In this document: positions 8,085 through 17,171 of the stretch, piece by piece
Position numbering within the stretch: the first letter of the stretch is position 1
Layout of the letters: each line of letters starts with the position of its first letter
Source: Williamsia muralis
GTDB taxonomy: Bacteria > Actinomycetota > Actinomycetes > Mycobacteriales > Mycobacteriaceae
DNA: 64,000 bases
Direction of reading: 5' to 3'
NCBI RefSeq assembly: GCF_002735905.1
Contig: NZ_PEBD01000004.1
Location: forward strand, 868,001-932,000
Translations under genes and position numbers: made by a program
Notes under the pieces: model-generated
Seen by the model: the letters and a program-made list of their open reading frames with translations, nothing else
Told to the model about the DNA's origin: nothing
Database searches by the model: none

Positions 8085-9404
8085 ATGTCCATATTCGACT
8101 GGCAACTCAAAACCGGTGACGCCGTCGTGGCGCCCCACGAACGCCTCAGCTGGCCGCGCACCGTCGGCATCGGGCTACAGCACGTGGTCGCGATGTTCGG
8201 CGCGACATTCCTGGTCCCGGTCCTCACCGGTTTCCCTCCGGCCACCACGCTGCTGTTCTCCGGTATCGGGACCATCCTCTTCCTCATCATCACGCGTAAC
8301 CGGCTACCCAGTTACCTGGGTTCGAGTTTCGCGATCATCGCCCCCACGATCGCGGCGGGCGCCTCACACGGCCCGTCCGGCGCACTCGGCGGAATCGTTG
8401 TGGTCGGCGCCTTGCTGATGATCATCGGGGTGGTGGTCCATTTCGTCGGCATCGGCTGGATCGAAGCGTTGATGCCACCGGTGGTGACCGGTGCGATCGT
8501 GGCTCTGGTCGGCTTCAACCTCGCGCCCACGGCCAAGACCAACTTCGAAGAAGACGCCATCACCGCCTTCATCGTGCTTGTGCTGCTGCTGTTGTCGCTG
8601 GTGCTGTTCCGCGGCTTGCTCGGTCGACTCGCAATCTTCACCAGTGTGGTGATCGGCTACTTCATCGCTCTGGCCCGCGACAAGGTCGACACCGATCCCA
8701 TCGGACAGGCCGACTGGTTCGGTCTGCCCGACTTCACCGCACCCACGTTCCACCTGTCGGTACTCCCGATGTTCATCCCGGTGGTGCTGGTGCTGGTCGT
8801 CGAGAACATCGGGCACGTCAAATCCATCAACACCATGACCGGCATCAACAATGACCATCGGATCGGGCGGGCACTGGCCGCCGATGGCCTCGCGACCGTG
8901 CTGGCCGGTAGCGGCGGTGGTTCTGCCACCACCACGTACGCCGAGAACATCGGCGTCATGGCCGCGACCAAGGTGTATTCCACCGCCGCCTACTGGGTGG
9001 CTGGAGGCGCGGCGATCCTGCTCGGCCTCTCGCCGAAGGTGGGTGCGGTCATCGCGTCCATCCCGCCGGGTGTTCTCGGCGGCGTGACCACCGCGCTGTA
9101 CGGCCTCGTCGGTATCCTCGGCGTCCACATCTGGGTCACCAACAAGGTGGACTTCTCCAAGCCCATCAACCAGTTCACCGCGGCAATCGCACTTGTCATC
9201 GGCATTGCCGACTTCTCCTGGAAGATCGGCGATCTGAGCTTCGGTGGCATCGCTTTGGGCGCCATTTCCGCGGTGGTGATCTACCACGTGATGCGTCTGA
9301 TCGGACAGTGGCGCGGCACCGTGGTGGTGGACCAACGAGTGCCTGCCGCAACCGGACCGACCGATCCCGAACGTCCGCACAGCGCGGAGAAGCAGGAGAT
9401 CTGA
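8085..9404 (+). CDS. NCS2-family nucleobase permease (uracil/xanthine type)
   Basis: A 439-residue membrane protein with about 12-14 hydrophobic segments. Recognisable marks are the N-terminal LQHVVAMFGATFLVPVLTG, and VLVVENIGHVKSI in the middle, the conserved E-N-x-G nucleobase-binding region, followed by the GSGGGSATTTYAENIGVMA segment of transmembrane segment 10. These place it in the UraA-like nucleobase:cation symporters (NCS2). It starts at ATG 8085 after a 91-base gap and its stop overlaps the next ATG as TGATG, so it is coupled to dihydropyrimidinase. Uracil, thymine or a related ring is the likely cargo. Confidence 0.9.
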   Translation: MSIFDWQLKTGDAVVAPHERLSWPRTVGIGLQHVVAMFGATFLVPVLTGFPPATTLLFSGIGTILFLIITRNRLPSYLGSSFAIIAPTIAAGASHGPSGALGGIVVVGALLMIIGVVVHFVGIGWIEALMPPVVTGAIVALVGFNLAPTAKTNFEEDAITAFIVLVLLLLSLVLFRGLLGRLAIFTSVVIGYFIALARDKVDTDPIGQADWFGLPDFTAPTFHLSVLPMFIPVVLVLVVENIGHVKSINTMTGINNDHRIGRALAADGLATVLAGSGGGSATTTYAENIGVMAATKVYSTAAYWVAGGAAILLGLSPKVGAVIASIPPGVLGGVTTALYGLVGILGVHIWVTNKVDFSKPINQFTAAIALVIGIADFSWKIGDLSFGGIALGAISAVVIYHVMRLIGQWRGTVVVDQRVPAATGPTDPERPHSAEKQEI

Positions 9405-10825
9405 TGCCGATCACACTCATCCGCGGCGGCACGGTGGTGTCCTCGACCGGCAGACAACTCATCGACGTGTTGATCGACGGCGAGACGATCGTCGCGCTCG
9501 TCGAACCGGGCGCCACCACGCTGGGTGCCGATCTCTCTGCGACTGCCGACACCGTCATCGACGCCACCGGCAAGTACGTGATTCCCGGCGGCGTGGACGC
9601 GCACACGCATATGCAGATGCCCTTTGGGGGCACCACCGCGTCCGACACCTTCGAAACGGGCACCCGTGCAGCGGCTTTCGGCGGCACCACGACGATCGTC
9701 GACTTCGCCATCCAGACGCCCGGAGAACGATTGCAAGACACCCTCGGCGCGTGGCACGACAAAGCGGCGGGCAACTGCGCGATCGACTACGGGTTCCACC
9801 AGATCATCGGCGATGTCAATGACGAATCCCTGTCGGCGATGAGCGAGTTGGTGGCCGAAGGGGTCACCAGCTTCAAGCTGTTCATGGCCTACCCGGGCGT
9901 CTACTACTCCGATGACGGCCAGATCCTGCGGGCGATGCAGAAGTCTGCCGACACCGGCGCACTGATGATGATGCACGCCGAGAACGGCATCGCCATCGAC
10001 GAATTGGTGGCCCAGCACCTCAAGCGTGGAGAGACCTCCCCGTACTTCCACGGTGTCTCACGTCCGTGGCAGCTCGAGGAAGAGGCCACGCACCGGGCCA
10101 TCATGCTCGCCGATGTCACCGGAGCGCCGCTCTACGTGGTGCACGTCTCCGCCCGGCAGGCCCTCGAGCAGATCGCGACCGCACGTGGCAAGGGCGCCAA
10201 CGTGTTCGCCGAGACGTGCCCGCAGTATCTGTATCTCTCGCTGGAGGAACAACTCGGCGCCGCTGGCTTCGAGGGCGCGAAGTGGGTGTGTTCGACCCCG
10301 CTGCGCTCCCGCGCCGAGGGTCATCAGGACGAGCTGTGGAAGTTCATCCGGACCGGCGATGTGTCCGGTGTCGCCACCGACCACTGCCCGTTCTGCATGG
10401 TGGACCAGAAGGAACTCGGAATCTCCGACTTCTCCAAGATCCCGAACGGAATCGGCGGTGTCGAACACCGGCTCGACCTCATGTATCAGGGTGTGGTCGA
10501 CGGGCGCATCAGCCTGGAGCGGTGGGTGGAGGTGTGTGCCACCACGCCGGCCCGCATGTTCGGGATGTACCCCCGCAAGGGAGTGATCTCCCCGGGAGCC
10601 GATGCCGACGTGGTGATCTATGACCCGGCAGGTCACACGAGCATAGGTCTGGGCAAAACGCACCACATGAACATGGACTACTCGGCCTGGGAGGGTTTCG
10701 AGATCGACGGCGCCGTGCAGACGGTGCTCTCCCGGGGCAAGGTCATCGTCGACGGTGGCAAGTACCTGGGAGCCAGGTCAGACGGCCGGTTCGTGCGCCG
10801 CGAGCTGTCACAGAACCTGCTCTGA
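9404..10825 (+). CDS. hydA: Dihydropyrimidinase (hydantoinase family)
   Basis: A 473-residue cyclic amidohydrolase that opens 5,6-dihydropyrimidines to N-carbamoyl-beta-amino acids (also hydantoins in some members). The binuclear zinc site is complete: His67-x-His69 (DAHTHMQMPFGG), the carbamylated Lys158 (SFKLFMAYPG), histidines in MMHAENG and YVVHVSA, and the Asp in VATDHCPF. The start is ATG 9404, overlapping the permease stop by one base. It works between uptake and the M20 carbamoylase encoded two genes on. Length and motifs match D-hydantoinase/dihydropyrimidinase; allantoinase is less likely because the MPFGGT and DHCPF contexts are of the dihydropyrimidinase type. Confidence 0.92.
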   Translation: MPITLIRGGTVVSSTGRQLIDVLIDGETIVALVEPGATTLGADLSATADTVIDATGKYVIPGGVDAHTHMQMPFGGTTASDTFETGTRAAAFGGTTTIVDFAIQTPGERLQDTLGAWHDKAAGNCAIDYGFHQIIGDVNDESLSAMSELVAEGVTSFKLFMAYPGVYYSDDGQILRAMQKSADTGALMMMHAENGIAIDELVAQHLKRGETSPYFHGVSRPWQLEEEATHRAIMLADVTGAPLYVVHVSARQALEQIATARGKGANVFAETCPQYLYLSLEEQLGAAGFEGAKWVCSTPLRSRAEGHQDELWKFIRTGDVSGVATDHCPFCMVDQKELGISDFSKIPNGIGGVEHRLDLMYQGVVDGRISLERWVEVCATTPARMFGMYPRKGVISPGADADVVIYDPAGHTSIGLGKTHHMNMDYSAWEGFEIDGAVQTVLSRGKVIVDGGKYLGARSDGRFVRRELSQNLL

Positions 10826-10904
10826 GAACGCGTCTCGCGGGCAATCTTTCCGACAGCGTTCCAGGCAACGGTCAACCACCGCACTCAACGATTGGAGGCA
10901 CCGC

Positions 10905-11924
10905 ATGGATTTCGGTGTTGTCATGCAATGTAATCCGCCGGCATCCCGGGTGGTCGAACTGGCCGTCTCGGCGGAGAACCGAGGCTTCAGCCACGTGTGG
11001 ACCTTCGACTCCCACGTGTTGTGGCAGGAGCCGAACGTGATCTACAGCCAGATCCTCGCGGCCACCCGCACTGTGACCGTCGGTCCGATGGTCACCAATC
11101 CGCTCACGCGTGACGCCACGGTGACCGCTTCGACATTCGCAACGCTCAACGCGATGTTCGGAAATCGCACGGTGTGCGGTATCGGCCGGGGCGACTCGGC
11201 CGTGCGTGTGCTGTCGGGCAAACCGTCCACGCTGGCCACATTGCGCGAAAGCATCGATGTCATCAAGGAACTCGGCAACGGGCGAAGTGCCACGATCAAC
11301 GGCACGTCTGTGCGCTTTCCCTGGGCCGGCAAGTCACGTCTCGACGTATACGGCGCCGGGTACGGACCGAAGGCGCTCGAGATGATCGGTCAGGTCGCCG
11401 ACGGATTCATCTTGCAACTCGCCGATCCCGCCATCGTCCGATGGACGGTGGAACGCGTGAAGCAAGCAGCCGAGGCAGCTGGCCGTGATCCCGCGGCGGT
11501 GTCGATCGTGGTCGCGGCCCCGGCCTACGTCGGTGACGATCTGGACCACCAACGCGATCAATGCCGCTGGTTCGGAGGAATGGTGGGCAATCACGTCGCA
11601 GACCTCGTCGACAAATACGGCGGAGACGGTGCGCAGGTACCGTCGGCGCTCACCGACTACATCAGTAACCGGCAGGGTTACGACTACAACGAACACGGCC
11701 GAGTCGGCAACAGCCACACCGCATTCGTGCCAGACGAGATCATCGATCGGTTCTGCATCCTCGGTCCACCAGAGCGGCACGTCGAGCGGCTCGAGGAACT
11801 GCACGCCCTCGGTGTCGACCAGTTCGCCGTCTACCTTCAGCACGACGGCAAGGACTCCACACTCGACGCGTACGGCGAGACGATCATTCCCGCCCTCGCG
11901 CCGTCAATCGCTGCGCGGTCATGA
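10905..11924 (+). CDS. LLM-class flavin/F420-dependent oxidoreductase (CPS_4043-like)
   Basis: A 339-residue TIM-barrel protein of the luciferase-like monooxygenase class. The N-terminus MDFGVVMQCNPPASRVVELA and the GIGRGDSAVRVLSGKP stretch match my recollection of the TIGR03842 (CPS_4043) subfamily, which is often annotated F420-dependent. GGAG lies eight bases before ATG 10905. It sits between the dihydropyrimidinase and carbamoylase genes. No dihydropyrimidine dehydrogenase is visible in the window, so a role in the reduction step using F420H2 or reduced flavin is a reasonable inference, as is ring oxygenation. Neither is shown by sequence. Confidence 0.82.
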   Translation: MDFGVVMQCNPPASRVVELAVSAENRGFSHVWTFDSHVLWQEPNVIYSQILAATRTVTVGPMVTNPLTRDATVTASTFATLNAMFGNRTVCGIGRGDSAVRVLSGKPSTLATLRESIDVIKELGNGRSATINGTSVRFPWAGKSRLDVYGAGYGPKALEMIGQVADGFILQLADPAIVRWTVERVKQAAEAAGRDPAAVSIVVAAPAYVGDDLDHQRDQCRWFGGMVGNHVADLVDKYGGDGAQVPSALTDYISNRQGYDYNEHGRVGNSHTAFVPDEIIDRFCILGPPERHVERLEELHALGVDQFAVYLQHDGKDSTLDAYGETIIPALAPSIAARS

Positions 11925-11949
11925 CCGGCGCGGAACAGAAAGGACCGTC

Positions 11950-13263
11950 ATGACCTCTTCCGAATCGCACGCCTCCGGGTTCGTTCGTGTCGAATCGAAG
12001 TCGGCGTCCGACACCGCGTTCCTCGATGACTTCGCCACCATGTCGACCTTCGGTGCCACCACGGCGGGCGGTGTCGAACGGCAGGCTGCGACAGCCGCCG
12101 ATGCCGACAACCGGCACTGGCTGGCCCGGTGGCTCACCGATCGCGGGTTCACCGTTCTCTACGACCGCGTCGGCAACATGTTCGGCCTCTACGAACTCGT
12201 ACCGGGAGCGCCCTACGTGCTCGCGGGATCCCATCTGGACAGTCAGCCACGCGGTGGGCGCTTCGACGGTGCGTACGGTGTGCTCGCCGCCGCCCACGCG
12301 ATGGACAGGCTGCGTCGCCACTACACCGACCATCCGGAGCATGCCCGTCACAACCTGGCGGTGATCAACTGGTTCAACGAGGAGGGCTCCCGTTTCAAGC
12401 CGTCGATGCAGGGCAGTGGCGTCTTCACCGGGAAGATCGGCCTGCAGGCTGCCCTCGAGACCACCGACGTCGACGGGGTCACCGTGGCGCAGGCGCTGGG
12501 CGCGTGGGACATGCTGGGCGACACCGACGTCTTCACCGTCGGTGACCACCACACCGCCGGCGGCCGCAGCGTGGCGTCGTACGCCGAGATCCACATCGAG
12601 CAGGGACGCGAGCTGGACAAGGCCGGAGTGCTGATGGGGGTTGTGCCTTCCACATGGGGAGCCAACAAGTACGAGATCTCGGTGCTGGGCGCTCAATCCC
12701 ATACCGGGGCCACCGCCATCGCGGACCGGCAGGACGCGTTGTACGGGGCAGCGAAAGTTGTTGTGGCACTGCGTGAACTCGCTGATGAGTACGGTGATGA
12801 TCTGCACACGTCCTGCGGTCAGCTGACCGTGTACCCCAATTCGCCGGTGGTGGTCGCCCGCGAGGTGGACATGCATCTCGACCTGCGGTCGCCGTCCGAC
12901 GAGCTGCTCGAGGAGGCGGACGCCAAGCTGGCCCGGGCGTTCGCCGAGATCGAGGTGGCCGCCGACGTGAAGATCGAGCGACGATTTGCGCACACCTGGA
13001 AAGGCCATACGTATCAGCCCGAAGGGGTGGCATTGGCCGAAGACGTGATCGACGCTCTGGGTCACAGCCACATGCAGGTGCGCACCCGTGCAGGCCACGA
13101 CTCGACCAACATGAAGGACGTGGTTCCCAGCGTGATGTTGTTCATCCCGAGCGTCGACGGGGTATCCCACGCCGAGAACGAATACACGCACGACGGCGAT
13201 CTGACCGCGGGGGTCGACGTGCTGACCGAGACCGTGGCGCGGATGGTGGAAGGCAAACTGTGA
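11950..13263 (+). CDS. M20-family N-carbamoyl amino acid hydrolase (beta-ureidopropionase/allantoate amidohydrolase type)
   Basis: A 437-residue metallohydrolase of the M20 amidase branch that removes the carbamoyl group from N-carbamoyl-amino acids, giving the amino acid, CO2 and ammonia. The metal ligands are seen in GSHLDSQPRGGRFDGAYG, WFNEEGSRF, EIHIEQGRELD and, near the end, RAGHDSTNM and SHAENEYT. Internal residues about 210-320 are the small dimerisation domain. ATG 11950 is preceded by AAAGGA. In this operon it should act on the dihydropyrimidinase product (3-ureidopropionate or its methyl analogue). Allantoate as substrate is the main alternative. The stop overlaps the next start (GTGA). 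Confidence 0.88.
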   Translation: MTSSESHASGFVRVESKSASDTAFLDDFATMSTFGATTAGGVERQAATAADADNRHWLARWLTDRGFTVLYDRVGNMFGLYELVPGAPYVLAGSHLDSQPRGGRFDGAYGVLAAAHAMDRLRRHYTDHPEHARHNLAVINWFNEEGSRFKPSMQGSGVFTGKIGLQAALETTDVDGVTVAQALGAWDMLGDTDVFTVGDHHTAGGRSVASYAEIHIEQGRELDKAGVLMGVVPSTWGANKYEISVLGAQSHTGATAIADRQDALYGAAKVVVALRELADEYGDDLHTSCGQLTVYPNSPVVVAREVDMHLDLRSPSDELLEEADAKLARAFAEIEVAADVKIERRFAHTWKGHTYQPEGVALAEDVIDALGHSHMQVRTRAGHDSTNMKDVVPSVMLFIPSVDGVSHAENEYTHDGDLTAGVDVLTETVARMVEGKL

Positions 13264-14645
13264 CCGATACGTTCGACAACACACCGTTCGGGGGCCAGGG
13301 CGCCTTCGACGAGGCACGCGAGGCCGGCCGCCGCGCACATGATCTCGACCGCGCCCACGTCTTCCATTCGTGGTCGGCGCAGGCGCAACTCTCACCGATG
13401 ACGATCCTGGCTGCGTCGGGTTCACACATCTGGGACGGTGACGGCAATCGGCTGTTGGACTTCTCTTCGCAGATGGTGAACACCAATGTGGGACACCAGC
13501 ATCCGAAAGTGGTCGAGGCCATTGCCGAACAGGCGCGAACGCTCTGCACCATCGCACCTCAGCACGTCAACGTGGCACGGTCCGAAGCTGCGCGCCTGAT
13601 CGCCGAGCGCACCCCCGGTGACCTCGACCGCATCTTCTTCACCAACGGCGGCGCGGATGCCGTCGAACATGCGGTGCGGATGGCGCGACTGCACACCGGA
13701 CGGCGCAAGGTGCTGACCCGCTTCCGCTCGTATCACGGTGGCACCGATACAGCGATCAACATGACCGGCGACCCACGACGCTGGCCAAACGATTACGGCG
13801 CCGCGGGGGTGGTCCATTTCTTCGGCCCGTTCCTGTACCGCACGCAGTTCCACGCGGTCGACGAGCAGCAGGAGTGCGAGCGCGCACTCGAACACCTCGA
13901 GGCCGTCATCTCCATGGAGGGTCCTGCGACCATCGCCGCGATCGTCCTCGAGCCGGTGCCCGGAACCGCGGGGATCATGGTCCCACCGCCCGGGTACCTG
14001 GCCGGTGTGCGTGAACTCTGCGACCGGTTCGGCATCGTGATGATCGCCGACGAGGTGATGGCGGGGTTCGGCCGGACGGGGGAGTGGTTCTCCATCAACC
14101 ACTCCGGAGTGGTGCCCGACCTCATCACGTTCGCCAAAGGGGTGAACTCGGGGTACGTGCCGCTCGGCGGTGTCGCGATCAGTGGTGCGATCGCCGAGAC
14201 GTTCGCCGACCGTGTCTACCCGGGCGGTTTGACCTATTCCGGACACCCGTTGGCGACAGCGGCAGCGGTCGCGACCATCAATGCGATGACCGAGGAAGGC
14301 ATCGTCGACAACGCAGCGGCCATCGGACGCGACGTCCTGGGGCCGGGGCTCGCCGAGCTGGCGGCACGACATCGCAGCGTCGGCGAAGTGCGCGGGATCG
14401 GTGTGTTCTGGGCGGTGGAGCTGGTCAAAGATCAGGACACCCGGGAACCATTGGCGCCGTACGGTTCCACCAGTGCGGCCATGAACGACGTCATTGCCGC
14501 GTGCAAAAAGGGTGGACTGTTGCCGTTTGCCAACTTCAACCGCCTGCACATGGTTCCCCCGTGCACGGTGAGCCCGGCCGAGGTCGCCGAAGGCCTGGAG
14601 ATCCTCGACGCCGCGCTCACCGTCGCCGACGCCTTGGTCGGCTGA
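13260..14645 (+). CDS. Class III (omega) aminotransferase, beta-alanine-type
   Basis: A 461-residue PLP enzyme of aminotransferase class III. IADEVMAGFGRTGEWF contains the PLP-stacking Asp region and LITFAKGVNSGYVPLGG the Schiff-base Lys293. The start GTG 13260 overlaps the carbamoylase stop by four bases, so it is the last gene of the cluster. As the step after carbamoylase it would transfer the amino group of beta-alanine or 3-aminoisobutyrate to a keto acid, giving malonate (or methylmalonate) semialdehyde. That assignment is by context; the family alone also allows other omega-amino substrates. Confidence 0.87.
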   Translation: MTDTFDNTPFGGQGAFDEAREAGRRAHDLDRAHVFHSWSAQAQLSPMTILAASGSHIWDGDGNRLLDFSSQMVNTNVGHQHPKVVEAIAEQARTLCTIAPQHVNVARSEAARLIAERTPGDLDRIFFTNGGADAVEHAVRMARLHTGRRKVLTRFRSYHGGTDTAINMTGDPRRWPNDYGAAGVVHFFGPFLYRTQFHAVDEQQECERALEHLEAVISMEGPATIAAIVLEPVPGTAGIMVPPPGYLAGVRELCDRFGIVMIADEVMAGFGRTGEWFSINHSGVVPDLITFAKGVNSGYVPLGGVAISGAIAETFADRVYPGGLTYSGHPLATAAAVATINAMTEEGIVDNAAAIGRDVLGPGLAELAARHRSVGEVRGIGVFWAVELVKDQDTREPLAPYGSTSAAMNDVIAACKKGGLLPFANFNRLHMVPPCTVSPAEVAEGLEILDAALTVADALVG

Positions 14646-14659
14646 CGGCGAGCAGCACC

Positions 14660-15625
14660 TCAGACGAAGCCGGCCACCTGGTGAGGCTGATAGGGCTCTT
14701 GGAGGTAATCCACCTCGGTGTCGTCAAGGGTCAGTTCGATGGCCTTGACCGCGTCGGTGAGATGTGAGGGTTTGGTGACCCCGACGATCGGGGACGCGGT
14801 GCGAGCGGCGACCCAGGACAGCGCAACCTCTGCCGGTGCAACGCCTCGCTTCTCGGCGATTTCGAGCACCCGCTCGACGATGACTTGGTCGCCCGCGGAG
14901 TAGAGCGTGCGTCCGAACGCGTCGGTGTCGGCCCGGGCGGTCCGCGCATCCCAGGGCCGGGTGAGCCGACCACGAGCCAATGGACTCCACGGGATCACGC
15001 CGATACCCTCATCGGCGCAGAGCGGCAACATCTCTCGCTCTTCTTCGCGGTAGATGAGGTTGTAATGGTTCTGCATCGAGATGAACCGCGTCCAGCCACC
15101 GAGTTCGGCGGTGTGCAGCGCCTTGGCGAATTGCCAGGCGAACATCGACGAAGCCCCGATGTAGCGGACCTTGCCCGCCTTGACCACGTCGTGCAGGGCT
15201 TCCATCGTCTCGTCGATGGGGGTGTCATAGTCCCACCGATGGATCTGCTGCAGGTCGATGTAGTCGGTCCCGAGTCGCCGCAGGCTGTTGTCCGTCTCGG
15301 CGAGGATCGCCTTACGTGACAGGCCGCGACCGTAGGGCCCCGGCCGCATGGGGCTGTACAGCTTCGTTGCGATCACCACGTCATCCCGGGAGGTGAAGTC
15401 AGCCAATGCGCGTCCGACGATCTCCTCACTACTGCCCGCCGAATACACGTTCGCGGTGTCGAACGTGGTGATGCCGGCGTCGACAGCCTGCTTGATGATG
15501 TCGCGGCTCGCGTCCTCGTCGAGTGTCCACTCGTGGGGGCCGCGTCCAGCGACGCCAAAACTCATGCATCCCAGCGTCAGTGACGACACCTTCAGCCCCG
15601 TGTTGCCCAGGTTGACGTATTCCAT
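14660..15625 (-). CDS. Aldo/keto reductase
   Basis: A 321-residue NADPH-dependent (beta/alpha)8-barrel reductase. The catalytic tetrad is present: Asp in TTFDTANVYSAGSSEE with the following Tyr, Lys in VVIATKLYSPM, His in DLQQIHRWDYDT. The N-terminus MEYVNLGNTGLKVSSLTLGCMSFG is typical of the YajO/AKR11-13 type. It is convergent with the aminotransferase gene (14 bases apart) and lies 38 bases downstream of a second AKR on the same strand, so the two probably form one transcript. Substrate unknown. Confidence 0.88.
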   Translation of the reverse strand: MEYVNLGNTGLKVSSLTLGCMSFGVAGRGPHEWTLDEDASRDIIKQAVDAGITTFDTANVYSAGSSEEIVGRALADFTSRDDVVIATKLYSPMRPGPYGRGLSRKAILAETDNSLRRLGTDYIDLQQIHRWDYDTPIDETMEALHDVVKAGKVRYIGASSMFAWQFAKALHTAELGGWTRFISMQNHYNLIYREEEREMLPLCADEGIGVIPWSPLARGRLTRPWDARTARADTDAFGRTLYSAGDQVIVERVLEIAEKRGVAPAEVALSWVAARTASPIVGVTKPSHLTDAVKAIELTLDDTEVDYLQEPYQPHQVAGFV

Positions 15626-15663
15626 TGCCGGTCCTCGTTTCTGGTGTCGCTGTCAGCGTGTGC

Positions 15664-16536
15664 TCACTCGCCGACGGCGGCGGTGAGTGCATCGATGTCG
15701 TCCTCGGACAACTCGATATCGGCCGCGGCCATGTTGTCTTCCAAATGGTCGACGCTGGACGTCCCCGGAATGGGCAGTATCACAGGCGATTTCGCCAACA
15801 ACCAGGCGAGCGCGAGCTGCGAGGGGCTGGCTTGCTTCTGTTCGGCAATCGCGGCGAGCTTGCTGCCGGGGCCGGCCAGTTCGCCGGTGGCGAGCGGGAA
15901 CCAGGGGATGAAGCCGATGTTCTCGGCGGTGCAGTGGTCGAGGAGCGGTTGCGCGCTGCGGTTGGCGAGGTTGTACAGGTTCTGCACGGTGGCGATCTCG
16001 ACGATCTTCTGCGCCTCGATCAACTGGTCGACGTTGACCTCGGAGAGGCCGATCTGATTGATCTTGCCCTCCTCCTGCAGCAGCTTCAGTTCGCCGATCT
16101 GGTCGGCGAGATCGACTTTCGGATCGATGCGGTGCAGCTGGAACAGAGGGATCCGCTCGATGTCGAGGATGCGCAGACTCATCTCGGCCTGCTGGCGTAA
16201 GTATTCCGGCCGACCGACCGGCCGCCAGTCACCCGGACCGCTGCGCGTCAGGCCTGCCTTGGTCGCGATGACGAGGTCATCGGCGTAGGGGTGGAGGGCT
16301 TGCCTGATCAATGGTTCGGCGATCGCCGGGCCGTAGGAGTCGGCGGTGTCGATGAGGTTCACCCCGAGATCCACGGCTCGACGCAACACCTTCACGGCTT
16401 CGTCGGGGTTCGCGGGCGGACCCCACACGCCGGGCCCGGTCAACTGCATCGTTCCGTAGCCGAGTCTGTTGACACTCAAGGATCCGCCGATGGCGAATTG
16501 TCCGGATTGCTGTGCGGCTGTGGTGTTGCTGGTCAT
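15664..16536 (-). CDS. Aldo/keto reductase
   Basis: A 290-residue aldo/keto reductase, clearly different from its neighbour. The tetrad is Asp/Tyr in NLIDTADSYGPAIAEPLI, Lys in DLVIATKAGL and His in IPLFQLHRIDP. SVNRLGYGTMQLTGPGVWG at the N-terminus and PVILPIPGTSSVDHLEDN near the C-terminus (cofactor phosphate region) resemble the oxidoreductase group that includes pyridoxal reductase-like proteins. It is the promoter-proximal gene of the two-gene unit; 156 bases separate it from the divergent Nudix gene. Substrate unknown. Confidence 0.87.
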   Translation of the reverse strand: MTSNTTAAQQSGQFAIGGSLSVNRLGYGTMQLTGPGVWGPPANPDEAVKVLRRAVDLGVNLIDTADSYGPAIAEPLIRQALHPYADDLVIATKAGLTRSGPGDWRPVGRPEYLRQQAEMSLRILDIERIPLFQLHRIDPKVDLADQIGELKLLQEEGKINQIGLSEVNVDQLIEAQKIVEIATVQNLYNLANRSAQPLLDHCTAENIGFIPWFPLATGELAGPGSKLAAIAEQKQASPSQLALAWLLAKSPVILPIPGTSSVDHLEDNMAAADIELSEDDIDALTAAVGE

Positions 16537-16692
16537 AAAGGCACTCCTGATCGGAGATGGACGGCTGTATTGGACGGGTCATTTCACGGTAGACCCGATC
16601 GGCGCGGGGCGCTTCTGGGGTTCATGGCGTCCGAGGTGTCGCGGGCTAGCCTGGGGCTCTGACGTCCGAACGAACACCGTGAAGGGATCCGA

Positions 16693-17151
16693 GTGCCGAA
16701 ACTCAGTGCCGGGATCATGCTGTACCGCAGTCGTGATGGACGCATCGAGGTGCTGATCGCGCACCCTGGTGGTCCGTTCTGGGCCCGCAAAGACGAAGCG
16801 GCGTGGTCCATCCCGAAAGGGGAGTACCCCGAGGACGAAGAGCCCCTGGACGCCGCTCGCCGGGAGTTCCGCGAAGAGCTCGGTCTGGATGTGCCCGGCG
16901 GTGACGTCGCAGAACTCGGGGTGATCAAACAGTCGGGTGGAAAGATCGTCACCGCGTTCGCGATCGGGGCCGACCTCGACATCACCGGCGCGGTGAGCAA
17001 TGAGTTCGAGATGGAATGGCCGCCGCGGTCGGGGACGATGAAGTCGTTTCCCGAAGTCGACCGGGTTGCCTGGTTCGACGTGGAGACCGCGCGCGTGAAA
17101 CTGCTCAAGGGGCAACGCCCGTTCCTCGATCGGCTGCTCGATCTGCTCTGA
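16693..17151 (+). CDS. Nudix hydrolase
   Basis: A 152-residue Nudix-fold hydrolase. The Nudix box spans residues 43-65: Gly43, then x5-Glu, x7-Arg-Glu-Phe-x-Glu-Glu-x-Gly, all catalytic and Mg2+-binding residues present. The N-terminus KLSAGIMLYRSRDGRIEVLIAHPGGPFWARKD is the form found in a group of bacterial proteins annotated as NTP pyrophosphohydrolases. The start is GTG 16693 with GAAGGGATCC upstream. A nucleoside diphosphate derivative is the expected substrate; which one is not visible. Monocistronic, convergent with the MarR gene. Confidence 0.88.
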   Translation: MPKLSAGIMLYRSRDGRIEVLIAHPGGPFWARKDEAAWSIPKGEYPEDEEPLDAARREFREELGLDVPGGDVAELGVIKQSGGKIVTAFAIGADLDITGAVSNEFEMEWPPRSGTMKSFPEVDRVAWFDVETARVKLLKGQRPFLDRLLDLL

Positions 17152-17171
17152 GAAGGCGAATTGCGGCGGGA

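Noticed and set aside
8364-9380. 338-codon minus-strand frame opposite the permease
   Set aside because: Rich in Asp/His/Gln as expected when a hydrophobic membrane gene is read from the other strand; no domain.
11884-13557. A 557-codon open frame on the minus strand
   Set aside because: It is wholly antisense to the M20 carbamoylase, which has complete metal ligands; long antisense frames are normal in GC-rich DNA.
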